From assembly GCA_946902875.1 (NCBI GenBank), contig OX336342.1:11587523-11651522 (forward strand): a stretch of 64,000 bases of DNA, given 5' to 3'. Below are positions 1-10,508 of the stretch, piece by piece. The position numbers and the translations under genes are program-made. Position 1 is the first letter of the stretch, and the number at the start of each line of letters is the position of its first letter. Below the pieces are notes generated by a model, which saw only the letters and a program-made list of their open reading frames with translations, did not search any database and was not told the origin of the DNA. This DNA is from Nematopogon swammerdamellus (taxonomy: Eukaryota > Arthropoda > Insecta > Lepidoptera > Adelidae).

Positions 1-440
1 GTATAAAAGAGAATGAAACGCCTAAAAAAGACGATAAAAAGGATGTGTATCCTTTGTCAATGCGAAGTGCTCATTCACAGTAGACGAAGTATTCTTGGGG
101 GTTATATTTTTAACCCATGCCAAATACAGGCACTCAACCAGTGGCGGCTGGTGACTTCAGTGACCGGTAGTGCGCTATCCCAACACATTCCCGTCATGTT
201 ATTTTAAGATCGGGACTTCCGAATTTTTTAAACGCCTGCGTTTTATTATGTAAGTAGGTACCTAGTATGAATGTTCTCAAGACACTCAATGAGTTGCAAA
301 AAACAAGAAAAAAAAATCCAAACAAGTTTTTTTACTTATTTTTAGTACCTTTATGAATACACCCCATAGACCACAACACTACTGCAGCTTTCAAAAAGAA
401 AAGAGTCCAAAAATTAAAAAAAAAAAAATAAAAATAAAAG
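1..440. other. No recognisable gene
   Basis: AT-rich sequence with A-runs around 300-320 and 415-440. The ORF of 64 codons at 13-207 has no features of a real gene. I see no RNA gene or repeat unit here. Confidence 0.6.
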
Positions 441-525
441 CATTCGAAAAGTAGGAATTGAACCCGGGATCACCTGATTGTAAAGCCTTGCCTTTAACCA
501 ACGCTTAGGCAAATATCGGCACCAC
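440..525 (-). repeat. tRNA-derived SINE fragment
   Basis: Read on the minus strand, this piece carries a tRNA-like A-box region (TTGGTTAAAGGCA) and, about 30 bases on, a good B-box (GGGTTCAATTCC) after GATCCC. This is the layout of an RNA polymerase III internal promoter. Beyond the B-box the minus strand runs into T/A-rich sequence rather than a clean acceptor stem plus terminator, so I read it as a tRNA-derived SINE or decayed tRNA-like sequence, not a working tRNA gene. The copy at 55.1 kb has the same arrangement. Confidence 0.5.
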
Positions 526-529
526 TTAA

Positions 530-1300
530 TTCACAGTATCACGTGACAGAAAGCAGCATAAACCTAACCATATCCCATTTTAAATATTCGCGCGCTAACG
601 GGTATGTGACATCACATGACAGCGCGCTGACTCTAGGTAGACGGCAAAGAGTTTGTAAGTCGGACTTGTGCAAAACGAATCGCTCGCGACGCGACGTGTC
701 GCACGCGCGGGTATTCACGATATAGCGTCCTTGTTTGGCGCTCGTGCGCCGCACGCAGAAGTCCTTTCGGCCCATACTATTTCTATGAAGTATCTTCTGT
801 CTCACGCGCCAGCGGTGTTTTGCCGATCCCCATACATTCAGTATGGGAGACCCGCGTGCGATTTATATTCCGCACGGCGCGCGCGTTTACTCGCAAAAAC
901 GTGCCTTGTGACCTATAAAATAAGGTCGAATTCACATTCGTATTTATTTGGAGTACGATCTTTATGGTTTTAATGTAGTATGTTGTAAGGTATTATTTAT
1001 TTTGAGTGAAGTGAAGACTTCTCGTGGTATGGTAGTGCGGCGCACGAGCGCACTTTAGGACCAGCCGCCAGTGCACTCAACCCCAGGGATGTAACTCGGT
1101 TCATGGCGGAAATCGGACTTGGGGGTGAGCTCTAAACTTTTGAGAGATCACGATGACAGTCACACATACAGACATAAGAGTGATCCTAGACAGAAGGGCT
1201 CCGTTCTTTTACTTCTTTTGAGGTACGGAACCCTAAAAATAATAAAGCTAAATTAACCCTGGTTATTTTTTTTTCAAACCACCTAAACGTTATTGCGGCG
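530..1300. other. No gene; GC-rich patch and a repeat end
   Basis: 540-910 is relatively GC-rich with many CGs and ORFs open on both strands, none resembling a known protein. 1130-1245 resembles the distal end of the dispersed repeat seen at 17.2, 54.7 and 58.2 kb (cacatacagacata ... tacggaaccctaaaaat). The rest shows nothing identifiable. Confidence 0.45.
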
Positions 1301-1303
1301 CGC

Positions 1304-1563
1304 AAAACAATTCGGTTTGTATGAGAGCCACATCTTAGCGTAACCGGAACTGAATTATATTTAGCCTATCCTGTGTAGTTAAGTTTAATTGAATTCGGAT
1401 CATCGGTTTAAGAGTTATGTAGGAATATACATATACACATAAAATATCTCTAAAAATCGTCAATTTAATTTTAGTACCATACATAGAGTCTAAACACAAT
1501 ACCTCGTAAAACAAAGTACATAACTTACTCCATGGTCATCCCTTACCGATTTATTATTAGTAC
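1304..1563 (+). repeat. Left copy of direct repeat flanking the inverted repeat
   Basis: This stretch is repeated in the same orientation at 3435-3719. Shared blocks include gagccacatcttagcgta, aaaatcgtcaattta and atcccttac followed by tttattattagta. The copies differ by point changes and small indels, for example an extra block after cctatcctgtgt in the right copy. The left copy ends exactly where the inverted-repeat arm begins. Confidence 0.7.
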
Positions 1564-3287
1564 TAGCTTTTGCCCGCGGCTTCGCTCGCGTGAAATTCGT
1601 ATTTCAAAGGAAGAAAGTAAGTAACTAAGGGCGAGCTGGGTTCAGGTAAACGATAAACCGTCTCGAAGAAAGTGAGTAACTTTTTGAGGCCGAAGGCGGA
1701 GTTGCTTTCAGGAAGACGATAAACCTTTTCGAAGACAGTAAGTAACTATGGGCGAGGCCGAAGGCCGAGCTGCGTTCAGGAAGAGGATAAACCATCTTTA
1801 AGAAAGTAAGTAACAAAGGGCGAGGCCGAAGGCCGAGCTGCGTTCAGGCAGAGGATAACCTTTTCGAAGAAAGTAAGTAACTATGGGCGAGGCCGAAGGC
1901 CGAGCTGCGTTCAGGATGAGGGTAAACTTTTCGAAGAAAGTAAGTAAGAGAGGGCGAGGCCGAAGGCCGAGCTGCGTTCAGGAAAACGATAAACCTTCTC
2001 GAAGACAGTAAGTAACTATGGGCGAGGCCGAAGGCCGAGCTCCGTTCAGGAAGAGGATAACCTTTTCTAAGAAAGTAAGTAACAGAGGGCGAGGCCGAAG
2101 GCCGAGCTGCGTTCAGGAAGACGGTAAACCTTTTCGAAGACAGTAAGTAACTATGGGCGAGGCCGAAGGCCGAGCTGCGTTCAGGAAGAGGATAAACCAT
2201 CCCTAAGAAAGTAAGTAACAAAGGTCGAGGCCGAAGGCCGAGTTGCGTTCAGGAAGAGGATAACCTTTTCGAAGAATGTAAGTAACAGAGGGCGAGTCCG
2301 AAGGCCGAGCTGCGTTCAGGAAGACCATAAATCTTCTCGAAGAAAGTAACTTCTTTGTTACTTACTTTCTACGAAAAGTTTACCCTCATCCTGAACGCAG
2401 CTCGGCCTTCGGCCTCGCCCATAGTTACTTACTGTCTTCGAAAAGGTTTATCGTCTTCCTGAACGCAGCTCGGCCTTCGGCCTCGCCCTCTGTTACTTAC
2501 TTTCTTCGAAAAGATTATCCTCTTCCTGAACGCAGCTCGGCCTTCGGCCTCGCCCATTGTTACTTGCTGTCTTCGAAAAGGTTTATCGTCTTCCTGAACG
2601 CAGCTCGGCCTTCGGCCTCGCCCTCTGTTACTTACTTTCTTCGAAAAGATTATCCTCTTCCTGAACGCAGCTCGGCCTTCGGCCTCGCCCATTGTTACTT
2701 GCTGTCTTCGAAAAGGTTTATCGTTTTCCTGAATGCAGCTCGGCCTTCGGCCTCGCCCTCTGTTACTTACTTTCTTCGAAAAGATTATCCTCTTCCTGAA
2801 CGCAGCTTGGCCTTCGGCCTCGCCCATTGTTACTTGCTGTCTTCGAAAAGGTTTATCGTTTTCCTGAATGCAGCTCGGCCTTCGGCCTCGCCCTCTCTTA
2901 CTTACTTTCTTCAAAAAGTTTACCCTCATCGTGAACGCAGCTCGGCCTTCGGCCTCGCCCATAGTTACTTACTTTCTTCGAAAAGGTTACCCTCTTCCTG
3001 AACGCAGCTCGGCCTTCGGCCTCGCCCTTTGTTACTTACTTTCTTAAAGATGGTTTATCCTCTTCCTGAACGCAGCTCGGCCTTCGGCCTCGCCCATAGT
3101 TACTTACTGTCTTCGAGAAGGTTTATCGTCTTCCTGAACGCAACTCCGCCTTCGGCCTCAAAAAGTTACTCACTTTCTTCGAGACGGTTTATCGTTTACC
3201 TGAACCCAGCTCGCCCTTAGTTACTTACTTTCTTTCTTTGAAATACGAATTTCACGCGAGCGAAGCCGCGGGCAAAAGCTAGTAATA
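1560..3287. repeat. 1.7-kb inverted repeat of 67-bp tandem units
   Basis: Two arms face each other around a centre near 2346-2360. The left arm (about 1560-2346) has about 11 tandem units of 67-68 bp, each with the core GAGGCCGAAGGCCGAG followed by CTGCGTTCAGGA and ending GAAAGTAAGTAAC. The right arm (about 2350-3287) has about 13 units as the reverse complement. Both outer ends carry TAGCTTTTGCCCGCGG and then CTTCGCTCGCGTGAAATTCG. Unit variants, such as the one reading GAGTTACTTTTTGAGG in inverted form, occur in the same order from the outer end of each arm, so the arms are near-mirror copies. The long ORFs on both strands here are a by-product of the unit length and are not genes. A transcript through it would fold into a long hairpin. 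Confidence 0.9.
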
Positions 3288-3434
3288 AATATTATGAATC
3301 GAATTAAATAAGAAACTCTGCTCAAGACAATGCATACACACACCGCGCTCCGCCACCGCCGCGCCGCCAGTCTTCGCCAGCAGCCGCGCTACTAACCCCC
3401 GCCGCGCCGCGCCGCCCTATATTTCGTCGTTTGG
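3288..3434. other. Spacer with GC-rich tract
   Basis: Spacer between the right arm and the right direct repeat. 3335-3420 is rich in CCGCCGCGCC-type runs. No coding signal. Confidence 0.5.
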
Positions 3435-3719
3435 AACAATTCGATTTGTATGGGAGCCACATCTTAGCGTAGCCGGAAGTGAATTTTAGTAAGCCTATCC
3501 TGTGTCCCGTATAGTAAAATTGGTTTGTACTAAGTTTCATCAAATTCGGATGATGGCTTTAAGAGTTATGGAGGAACATACATGCATACATACATACAGA
3601 AACGATTTCTAAAAATCGTCAATTTAGCTTTAGTATCATACATAGAGGCTACAAACTCAATATTTCCTAAAACAAAGTAACTTACTCCATGACCATCCCT
3701 TACAGATTTATTATTAGTA
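3435..3719 (+). repeat. Right copy of direct repeat flanking the inverted repeat
   Basis: Same-orientation partner of 1304-1563 (see that entry). It ends at tttattattagta followed by TTGATGATGATG, without the CAAAAGCTAG-type arm that follows the left copy. It contains a short (CATA)n run near 3580-3597. Confidence 0.7.
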
Positions 3720-4890
3720 TTGATGATGATGATGATTGATTAATTCTACCTTATCCAAGCTAGAACCACTGCGGTATTTAATATAACTATTCGGGTATTA
3801 TGTATGTTAGATACCAAAATAGTTTGGTAGTATTCGCGAATTTAGCTATTTAGGTGTGTATTTAGGTGAATAAGTATTGCGTTGTTTTTACCAACCCATC
3901 AATTTTTGTTTTGTTTTTATGATAAAATAAATAAAACATAACTGTGATATATTCCGAATACAATCAGACTACCAACATTTCAGAGAAAATCAAAGCAGGA
4001 GTCAATGTTTGCTGTTGTTGAGGTGGCCATTTCATTTCATTTCATCTAATACCACCACGGGAATTCTAAAAAAAAATATTTTTTGCTTCCCGAATCATTA
4101 TGTAAGAAGGAAAAAATTATATTTTATCCGTCATCGTCATCATCGTAAAACTTTCATAATATCTTCAGATTTGGTGGCTATTTTCATTCAATTCAACGAC
4201 TAAAGTTTCTCCGTCTCTCTTTTTATTCTCATTGTCATAATATCTTTAATTGTGCCTCGCACGGCTGGCGGCGGCCTCGGATACTTAAACGACAACGCCC
4301 AGTATTCATTATAATCTGTGGCCGTCCGTACTTTTAAGTCCTTGAAAGTTTTTTACATGTACCAGTTTGTATTAAATTCATATATTTCTCATATTATATA
4401 TATTATATTTACTTTATATTTACTTTATTCGGGAAATAGACAGCCTAGCCGAAACAACATTACAAAAAACATAAGTCAAGTATTACGCCTATAAACATTA
4501 TTTCCACTAAAACATCTAAGATTATAATAACGTAGAATAAATTTACAGAATATTCAAATTCAAATATTAGGTATTTAGGTCGTATAAAAGTGGTGAGGGC
4601 GGGGTGGGGGAAATGGGGAAGGGGGAGGGGGATTATGTGGTTTATTATGTGTGTGTGAGATTGTGTGTGTGCTGTTAACTATTTCATTTGTCGTCGTGTG
4701 CTCCTCTTACTGCTTTTATTGCTTTTTATTGTTGCAGTAATTTCTTTTTTAAACAACGACCTGGACACGTTAAATATGTCTGTCTCATTGAATAAGCTGT
4801 TGAAATTATGAACGACTCTGCAAAAGACAGAGTTTTGTGTGTAATTAGTGCAGTGCGCGGGCTCGTGAAAAAGAGCAGCGGCGGCGGCCT
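3720..4890. other. No gene; simple-sequence patches
   Basis: AT-rich DNA. A G-rich, strand-biased stretch lies at 4586-4640 (runs of GGGG separated by A/T), followed by TG-rich sequence to 4675. A (GAT)n run lies at 3721-3735. No coding or RNA features recognised. Confidence 0.5.
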
Positions 4891-4892
4891 GA

Positions 4893-5000
4893 ATTTGTAT
4901 GTATGTATTTATTCTTTATTGAACACGGATTGATTAGGCACAATAGGCGAGCTTAATGCTATGAGGCATTCTATTCTAACTAACCTTTGGGATGTGGGAG
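4893..5000 (-). repeat. Probable 3' end of a non-LTR retrotransposon
   Basis: Read on the minus strand this ends CAATAAAGAATAAATACATACATACA, a polyadenylation-type signal followed by short tandem repeats. It matches the kind of 3' tail common among lepidopteran non-LTR elements. 'ggcgagcttaatgc' and 'gaggcattct' resemble a repeat I recall from moth genomes, but the family is from memory only. Confidence 0.35.
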
Positions 5001-6095
5001 AAGTACATGCAGGCGACCAAGAATAGTTTGTGGCAATGTTCCCTAAGCAAGAGAGAGGGGAGTTGATACATAAAAGTATACTTTGTTATACGTGTGAATA
5101 TACAAGGTGGCTTCGTGTTGTTCCAATTTAAACTGTAATTCCCTTCCTTTGTGTCGCTAAGTGGTAGGGTGAAGCCTGCCCAAACGGTTACTACGCTACG
5201 CAACGAATGAAATTCAGTGGGTATTAATTTACTATGTCAAAGGTATGCATTTTGTTTTTAGTTCACTGTAATCAAACGCGACTACAAGATACATAATGAC
5301 ATGGCAACTAGTTTGAACTGGAACTAGCAGAAGCTAAGAGCCAATCAAGACAGATAGCTAGAAAAAACTTTGGTGCTCCAAAATGAAAATACTTTGTTGT
5401 TACAGAAATAAGTGCAAAATTACATAAGGTGCAAAGGCGGACTTATCCTTACAGATATTTCATCCAGTCAACCGTTTCTTCCAGCTTTTCAAATAAAAAA
5501 AAAATCTAAATTCAAAATTTATTTATTACCAAAATATTCTGCTTTCTAGCCAGCTTTCCTGTCAACTAAGCTAGGGTTAATAAAAACATTACAATTATAA
5601 TGTAAGTATCAACGACCAAGTGGATGTGTTCTGTCTGGTAGGTCATAGCTTTTGTGACTGAAGAATTAATTGTGTCGGGTGCGAGTGGTGCTTCAGTCGT
5701 TGCCACGCTCACTTGCTTGCGGGCGTCCGCGTCGTCGCGGGATTGAGTGCCCTTCGTTCGACCCACTCATACAAGTATCGCATCTCGTTATCAGTTCGAG
5801 AGTCCGCCACCATGCACGCCTGACCGACCGCTGTTATTAGCGGGCTAAGGGGAGGGTGCAGTCACAGAGGCGCACTGATGTTCCATTTCCTTAAAGTTCC
5901 TCGAAATGTGAAGGGTTTTTTACCTTTCTGCACGGAGCTCGAGCTGATAAACTCTATCAATCAACGAAACTAGATCATTCATCATTTCATGAGAACTTTT
6001 CATCACCTAGTTACAAAAAAGCTGTCAGTAAAGTAAAGGAAAGAAAATCCGTGCATTTAATATATTCGAAAAAAAATCGGTCAACCGCGAGTTTT
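5000..6095. other. No recognisable gene
   Basis: Short ORFs at 4976-5203 and 5566-5766 on the minus strand have no recognisable domain. No repeats with partners elsewhere in the window were found. Confidence 0.5.
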
Positions 6096-6099
6096 ACTC

Positions 6100-6622
6100 A
6101 CGCACAGAGGGTTCCGTACATCCGCTATACCAATTACCATACTTGTCAAAAAACCATATCCGTCTGTCTTTTGTATCTGCCATACCAAACTGCCCGTCGC
6201 GCCATCTATCATTGAGTAGCGTAAATATAATTAATTGTTAGCACGTTTCTTGTATGGGGAGCCGTCCGTCCGTCCGTCCGTCTGTTTGTCTGTCTGTCCG
6301 AGGGCTGTATCTCTTGAACCGTAATAGGTAGCCCGTTGAAATTTTTTTTAGCCCGAAGAATATGTATTATTATGGCCGATATAACAACAAATATTTCAAA
6401 AAAGAAAAAGTCAAAAATTCACGGGGGACCCCCGTGAATTTTTGACTTCAAGAAACTAAAAAGTGTATGCGCCCTATTTGCCGAAAACAGTATGAAGCAT
6501 TTTAACTAATCATACATTTTAACTAATATGAAGCATTTCATAAAACACGCCATGACCATGACATGGCGATACAGAACCCTCGGTGTGCGAGTTCGACTCG
6601 CACTTGGCCGGTTTTTTTTTTG
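6100..6622 (-). repeat. Rearranged copy of the lepidopteran CCGGCC/AAGTGCGAGTC repeat
   Basis: The right end reads ACTCGCACTTGGCCGGTTTT, the reverse complement of the family start seen at 54.67 kb. A block near 6290-6390 (ctgtatctcttgaaccgtaa, then gccgatataacaacaa) is the family middle in the same minus orientation, following a (CCGT)n/(CTGT)n run. The piece at 6100-6125 (cacagagggttccgtac) is the family's near-start block on the plus strand, so two copies meet head-on or the copy is rearranged. A perfect hairpin lies at 6409-6447. Confidence 0.6.
6409..6447. repeat. Perfect 19-bp inverted repeat, 1-base centre
   Basis: AGTCAAAAATTCACGGGGG, a single A, then its exact reverse complement. It sits in the dispersed repeat near a point where repeat orientation changes, which suggests formation by a fold-back or template-switch event. 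Confidence 0.9.
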
Positions 6623-6629
6623 CTACCGA

Positions 6630-7180
6630 AAAGTATGAATCTGGTTGCTACGTACGAGTCGTATGTTATGGTCTGTATATATTTTTCATATTTTGTTAAT
6701 TGAATTACATTAAGTAAACAATGATCAACCGTTATCATTATATTCCCTGTAGGTACATAATTTGTATAAATTTTTAGCGAAGGTTTATTATTTAAACAGG
6801 TCCATAATTATCGATTTCGTCGACGTCGTCGCCGCGACGCACGTTTAGACAGAACAAGTAATCTGGTTGTAAAAGTGAGATCGCTTCAAGTGGAATATAA
6901 GAAGCTGTTTGATGTTGTGTAAAATAAATTATATGTTCAACGTTATCAAATAAAAATGAAGTAACAATCTGGGGAACTCTGCCAGGCCCGCGGCCATCCC
7001 TCTTCCAAAGCGTCGGTCGTTAAGGTGATATTAGAAGAATGAAATTCTCCCGCCAATTTAACCTTAAGGAGTACTTACTCCGTACACGAGAGCAGGTGAG
7101 ACAAATTTACATACATAATTATGTAGATTTTGCAAAAAAAAAGCATTATAAAATTTTTGTATGGAGCCAGTAAATACTCA
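6630..7180. other. No recognisable gene
   Basis: AT-rich sequence. ORFs here are short and featureless. Confidence 0.5.
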
Positions 7181-7182
7181 TA

Positions 7183-7515
7183 TATACATACATACATACA
7201 TACATACCACACGCTGTATCCCGACAATTGGGGTAAGCAAAGTAATTGGTGTTATGCTGCAAGTACTCTTGTAAACTACAGCAAAACACCGACCACCATG
7301 TTTAGCAATGTATGAGGTCAAGATACATAACTATCCAGCAGCAAGTAGGGCACGAAGACCCACCTTCTTCTGCATGACTCGGTGGAATGACCTTGCCAAG
7401 GTGAGAGGTGACTATCCTGTCGCTCTTTAGCACGGCACCTTGTCCTTATCACTTGGCGCCTTTTACGACATGCACAGGGAGAGATCCAGTGGGGCTATTC
7501 TTTTTATGTACACCC
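7183..7515 (-). repeat. Dispersed repeat with (CATA)n end, copy 1
   Basis: It begins on the plus strand with (CATA)n, then ccacacgctgtatcccga, and contains gcaagtagggc / gaagacccacct / atgactcggtgga. The same blocks occur inverted at 59905-60120, and the first block again at 57487-57535. Read on the minus strand the copies end in (TATG)n, as a non-LTR or SINE 3' tail would. 7465-7500 carries 'ggcgccttttacgacatgca', a phrase I recall from lepidopteran repeats. Confidence 0.6.
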
Positions 7516-8450
7516 CACACGGTACTCTATTCTATACCAATGAGTAGACTATCCAAGACTAACAAGAAATTTAAGTTATTTAATTTCACTAAAACCTCCC
7601 AAACGTTTCAAAAGGTAATAGTCATCATTAGAAATGAGAAATTTCTATTTGTACCTAAAAAAGAAACGCTTCATTGAAACATAATTTAGGTTTAATTTAT
7701 TATTTGTCCTCGTTCCTTTAGTACTTGTAAAATAATAATAATATAAACCGTATCACCTACGCTCCTCAATGGGCACTCCATAAAGAAAAATAATTCCCTT
7801 CTTACATAAAAAAACGTGGAAGTCGCTCTTGTAACGTTGTATTCCCGCCTTAGTGCCCCGGGGAGCGGAGAATGGTGATTTTATTCTTCACGACTAGTCA
7901 TTTGCATCTGTAAGAAATACTCAATGCTTAACGTTTGAATATATTTTCCGGGATATTTGTGTCAACGCTTCAGCGATGACGGCTGCAGTTTGTTTTGAAG
8001 TTTAATAGGTTTTGTATCTGGTGATCATTGACGAGAGACTAAGAGGTATCCCTCTCAGTGAGTGTTGAGCGGCTAAGTGGGTCGGGTATTCTGGAACATA
8101 TAAATGTTTATTTGTGTGTGGAGATCTCATTATCGTACTTAACTAAGTTCGTGTGGGTAAAGTCTATTTATTCAAGTTTGTTTTTGTTTTAAGTGTTTGT
8201 TGTGTTTTTGTTATACTTTTTCATTTACAACGTTTTAATCACCTCCGTATACTTGTAATGGGTGCTCCGCGTGTACTTATGTGTATTTTTCAGTATATAT
8301 TTTTTTATATCATTCTAAGTTACCCAAACAAAATAAAAAATGTGGTCACACAATATTTTATTTTAGAATCTGTACGTAGTACGTACGTACCTAGAGTTAA
8401 TACATGGAGCGGCTCGTAGCAACAGTAAGCTAAAAGTCATGGATTCGATT
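7516..8450. other. No recognisable gene
   Basis: ORFs at 7408-7677 and 8153-8419 lack recognisable domains; the second is a hydrophobic AT-rich ORF. No repeat partner seen. Confidence 0.5.
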
Positions 8451-8454
8451 GTAT

Positions 8455-8765
8455 ATTGTTGTTGTATATTGTTTATTAAGCATTCATTAGACATCATGAC
8501 TGTACTCGAATTTGTTACAATTTGTTCTATCCGATTCGATTACACCCACGAAGAAGAACCGGTAAGAAACTTCGCAGGGCTTTTTTTCATAGTCATTTTT
8601 ACAAGCATTTAGTGACTATCCACATAATAACACCGCCTACAGGCGATTGAAAATACAGCTTGATAGCAATATCATAAACAGAGTTTTGTTTTGTTTTTGA
8701 AGTTCTGACTGCAAGGACTTAATTAAGTGGATCAGGTGTAAAGAGCCTTTGTCAAATTTTTGATA
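8455..8765. repeat. Dispersed repeat pair, copy 1
   Basis: Same-orientation partner of 48870-49125. Shared blocks are ttgtttattaagcatt-like, gactgtactcgaa, caatttgttctatccg and cgattacacccacgaagaag. Read on the minus strand it ends near AATAAACAATATACAA, so it may be the 3' end of a non-LTR element. Confidence 0.65.
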
Positions 8766-9000
8766 CGTCATTTGTATCAACTCAATAATGTTAGTAATAA
8801 GTATACATACTACAACGTAGTATTGTCAAATAATAAAAAAATATAATAAAAATATTAAGATACTTGAAGTATCAAGTTGTCAATCGGTTAGTAAATAAAT
8901 TTGGGTACAAATAGTACCTAGTCATTCATTAGATTCCCACTGGCGTGCACCATCCACCATTCCTTTCTCTTTTCGAGTTTGATAACTGCATTTTTTTTTT
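8766..9000. other. No recognisable gene
   Basis: AT-rich linker; nothing identified. Confidence 0.5.
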
Positions 9001-9252
9001 GTGAAAAAGAGTTGCATGGTTCAGATTCCATGTAAAACTGTACGTACGAGTAAGGTGCCCGTCGCCGCGTCGCCACCGCACCGAATGAAGGATGGTACTT
9101 AGAAACGACTACTTATGAAATTAGTTAGTGGTTTCCGTCGGTTTAGTGTAGCTTCATGAAAGCATTGACATGGCACCTGATTCCGAGATGTACACGTCAT
9201 CACGGGTGTATCAGGTGATGTAGCCAACCATGTTAGGTTTCACATAAAACAA
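9001..9252 (+). repeat. SINE copy (paccgtgtcag-type tail), diverged
   Basis: The B-box-like GGTTCAGATTCC, then TGTAAAACTGTA, matches the same points of the 38.9-kb composite SINE. Later blocks (gtttagtgtagc, gacatggcacctg, aggtgatgtagccaacc) match its tail. No 5S-like segment is visible upstream of the B-box in this copy. Confidence 0.65.
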
Positions 9253-9820
9253 CTCGAAAAAGCATAATACCACCACCCATCGCACGAAGCATTCGAAGCT
9301 AGTCTCGCGTCGTCTCGAAGAGCTCCGTAGCCACGGCCTGCACCCGCTTGGAGGTTTGTCTCCCGCCGCCGCGGCCGGCGGTATTACAGTTTTTGACATT
9401 GAAAATGTCTTTTCGTTCGTTCCAGTATAGGCCCCGATTTCGTGAAAAAGTGCGATCATCTTATATCTCAGAGCGTTGTGAATATATTATATTCAAAAGC
9501 TGTAAGGTGCAAAAAGAATTATTCGAAAAAGTAAAAAACGAAAAAAGTTATGGCTGAAATAGTGAAAAAACAAAAATCCGAATTTTTTATTTTGGCGCTC
9601 GATATTTTGGAAACGAAGAATGATATCAAAAATTTGAGAAAACCTCCTCTCGAGTTAGCTACAATTTGAGCCTCAGTTTGCCCTGTAGCTCAACCTTTTT
9701 GAAAAAATAAATTCACAGATTTCGTGCCTCACACGACTATCGAGCACATTGGAAATTAATCTACGGAATTCGAAAAAATATTGTCGCTGAGGGACACGAG
9801 AAAGTCGGGATAAGGAAAAG
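9253..9820. other. No recognisable gene
   Basis: Two antiparallel ORFs (9211-9459 minus, 9348-9557 plus) overlap and neither has recognisable features. A-rich from 9490 to 9630. Confidence 0.5.
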
Positions 9821-9825
9821 GTTAG

Positions 9826-10172
9826 TTGGGGTCTGATGATGGAGCCGGAAGGAAGCCATAGGAACTCCTAAACTACACACATGATAAGCCCATCGTATTT
9901 GGGCTCGTTGGATTTGTCTTCGCAAGTACTCTTGTCATATAATATGATGTCCAGGGTTCTAATGATGGAGCCGGAATGAAGCCATAGGAACTCCTAAACC
10001 ACACATGATAAATCGACCGTGTTTGGGCTCGTTGGATTTGTCTTCGCAAGTACTCTAGTCATATGTTATTTCCAGGGTCCTGATGATGGAGCCGGAAGGA
10101 AGCCATAGGGACTCCTAAACTACACATGATAAATCCACCATATTTGGGCTCGTTGGATATAGGAATCTAGGA
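9826..10172 (-). repeat. Three-copy ~120-bp minisatellite
   Basis: Three tandem units each carry gatgatggagccgga, gaagccatagg, actcctaaac, cacatgataa, and tttgggctcgttgga; the first two also carry tttgtcttcgcaagtactct. The third unit is truncated. The unit's reverse complement is found at 39779-39860 and 45664-45745, where it forms the start of the repeats bracketing the Helitron. The strand given is relative to those copies. Confidence 0.85.
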
Positions 10173-10395
10173 ATATAGGTTAGGTAAGGCCTATGGTTAG
10201 GTTAGAAGATGCGTCGCTACATTCTTATCTTCTATATCCTTATATTATATTTTTATATTTGATATTTATTAATTTGTTACTTTAGTTAGACATAATGTCA
10301 AGCTTATCTCTTTTTCTGTCAAAATTTTAGTTTAAATTTTTAAGCTGCTTGTGTTTTTGAAAAATAATAAAAATATATTACTGCAGCAAAGTTAC
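10173..10395. other. No recognisable gene
   Basis: AT-rich, with TATATT-type runs. Confidence 0.5.
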
Positions 10396-10401
10396 TGGCG
10401 G

Positions 10402-10508
10402 AAAGCAGTGGTTCCGTACCGCTGAAGGCCGGGAGGACTGGAGGAAAATTGGAGAGGCGTATGTCCAGCAGTGGACGCTTACACGCTGACTGACTGACTG
10501 ACTGACTG
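10402..10508 (+). pseudogene. 5'-truncated RTE-type retrotransposon 3' end
   Basis: One frame encodes a short C-terminal piece (…EDWRKIGEAYVQQWTLTR, stop) typical of RTE-type reverse transcriptases, followed by (CTGA)n. The sequence is flanked by a candidate imperfect 14-bp target duplication, AAAGTTACTGGCGG at 10388-10401 and AAAGGTACTGGTGG at 10509-10522. A second copy starting at the same point lies at 55892-55985. Confidence 0.7.

Noticed and set aside
440..525. Functional tRNA gene on the minus strand
   Set aside because: A and B boxes are present but there is no matching acceptor stem, and the sequence runs on into A/T-rich DNA as in SINE copies.
1625..3220. Long ORFs on both strands (e.g. 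2429-2962 minus, 2564-3001 plus) coding repeated peptides
   Set aside because: They arise from the 67-bp tandem units and their inverted copies; both strands are open equally and the repeats are non-coding in nature.
1560..3287. Possible CRISPR-like array
   Set aside because: Units are contiguous 67-bp tandem repeats without unique spacers, in an inverted arrangement and a eukaryotic context.
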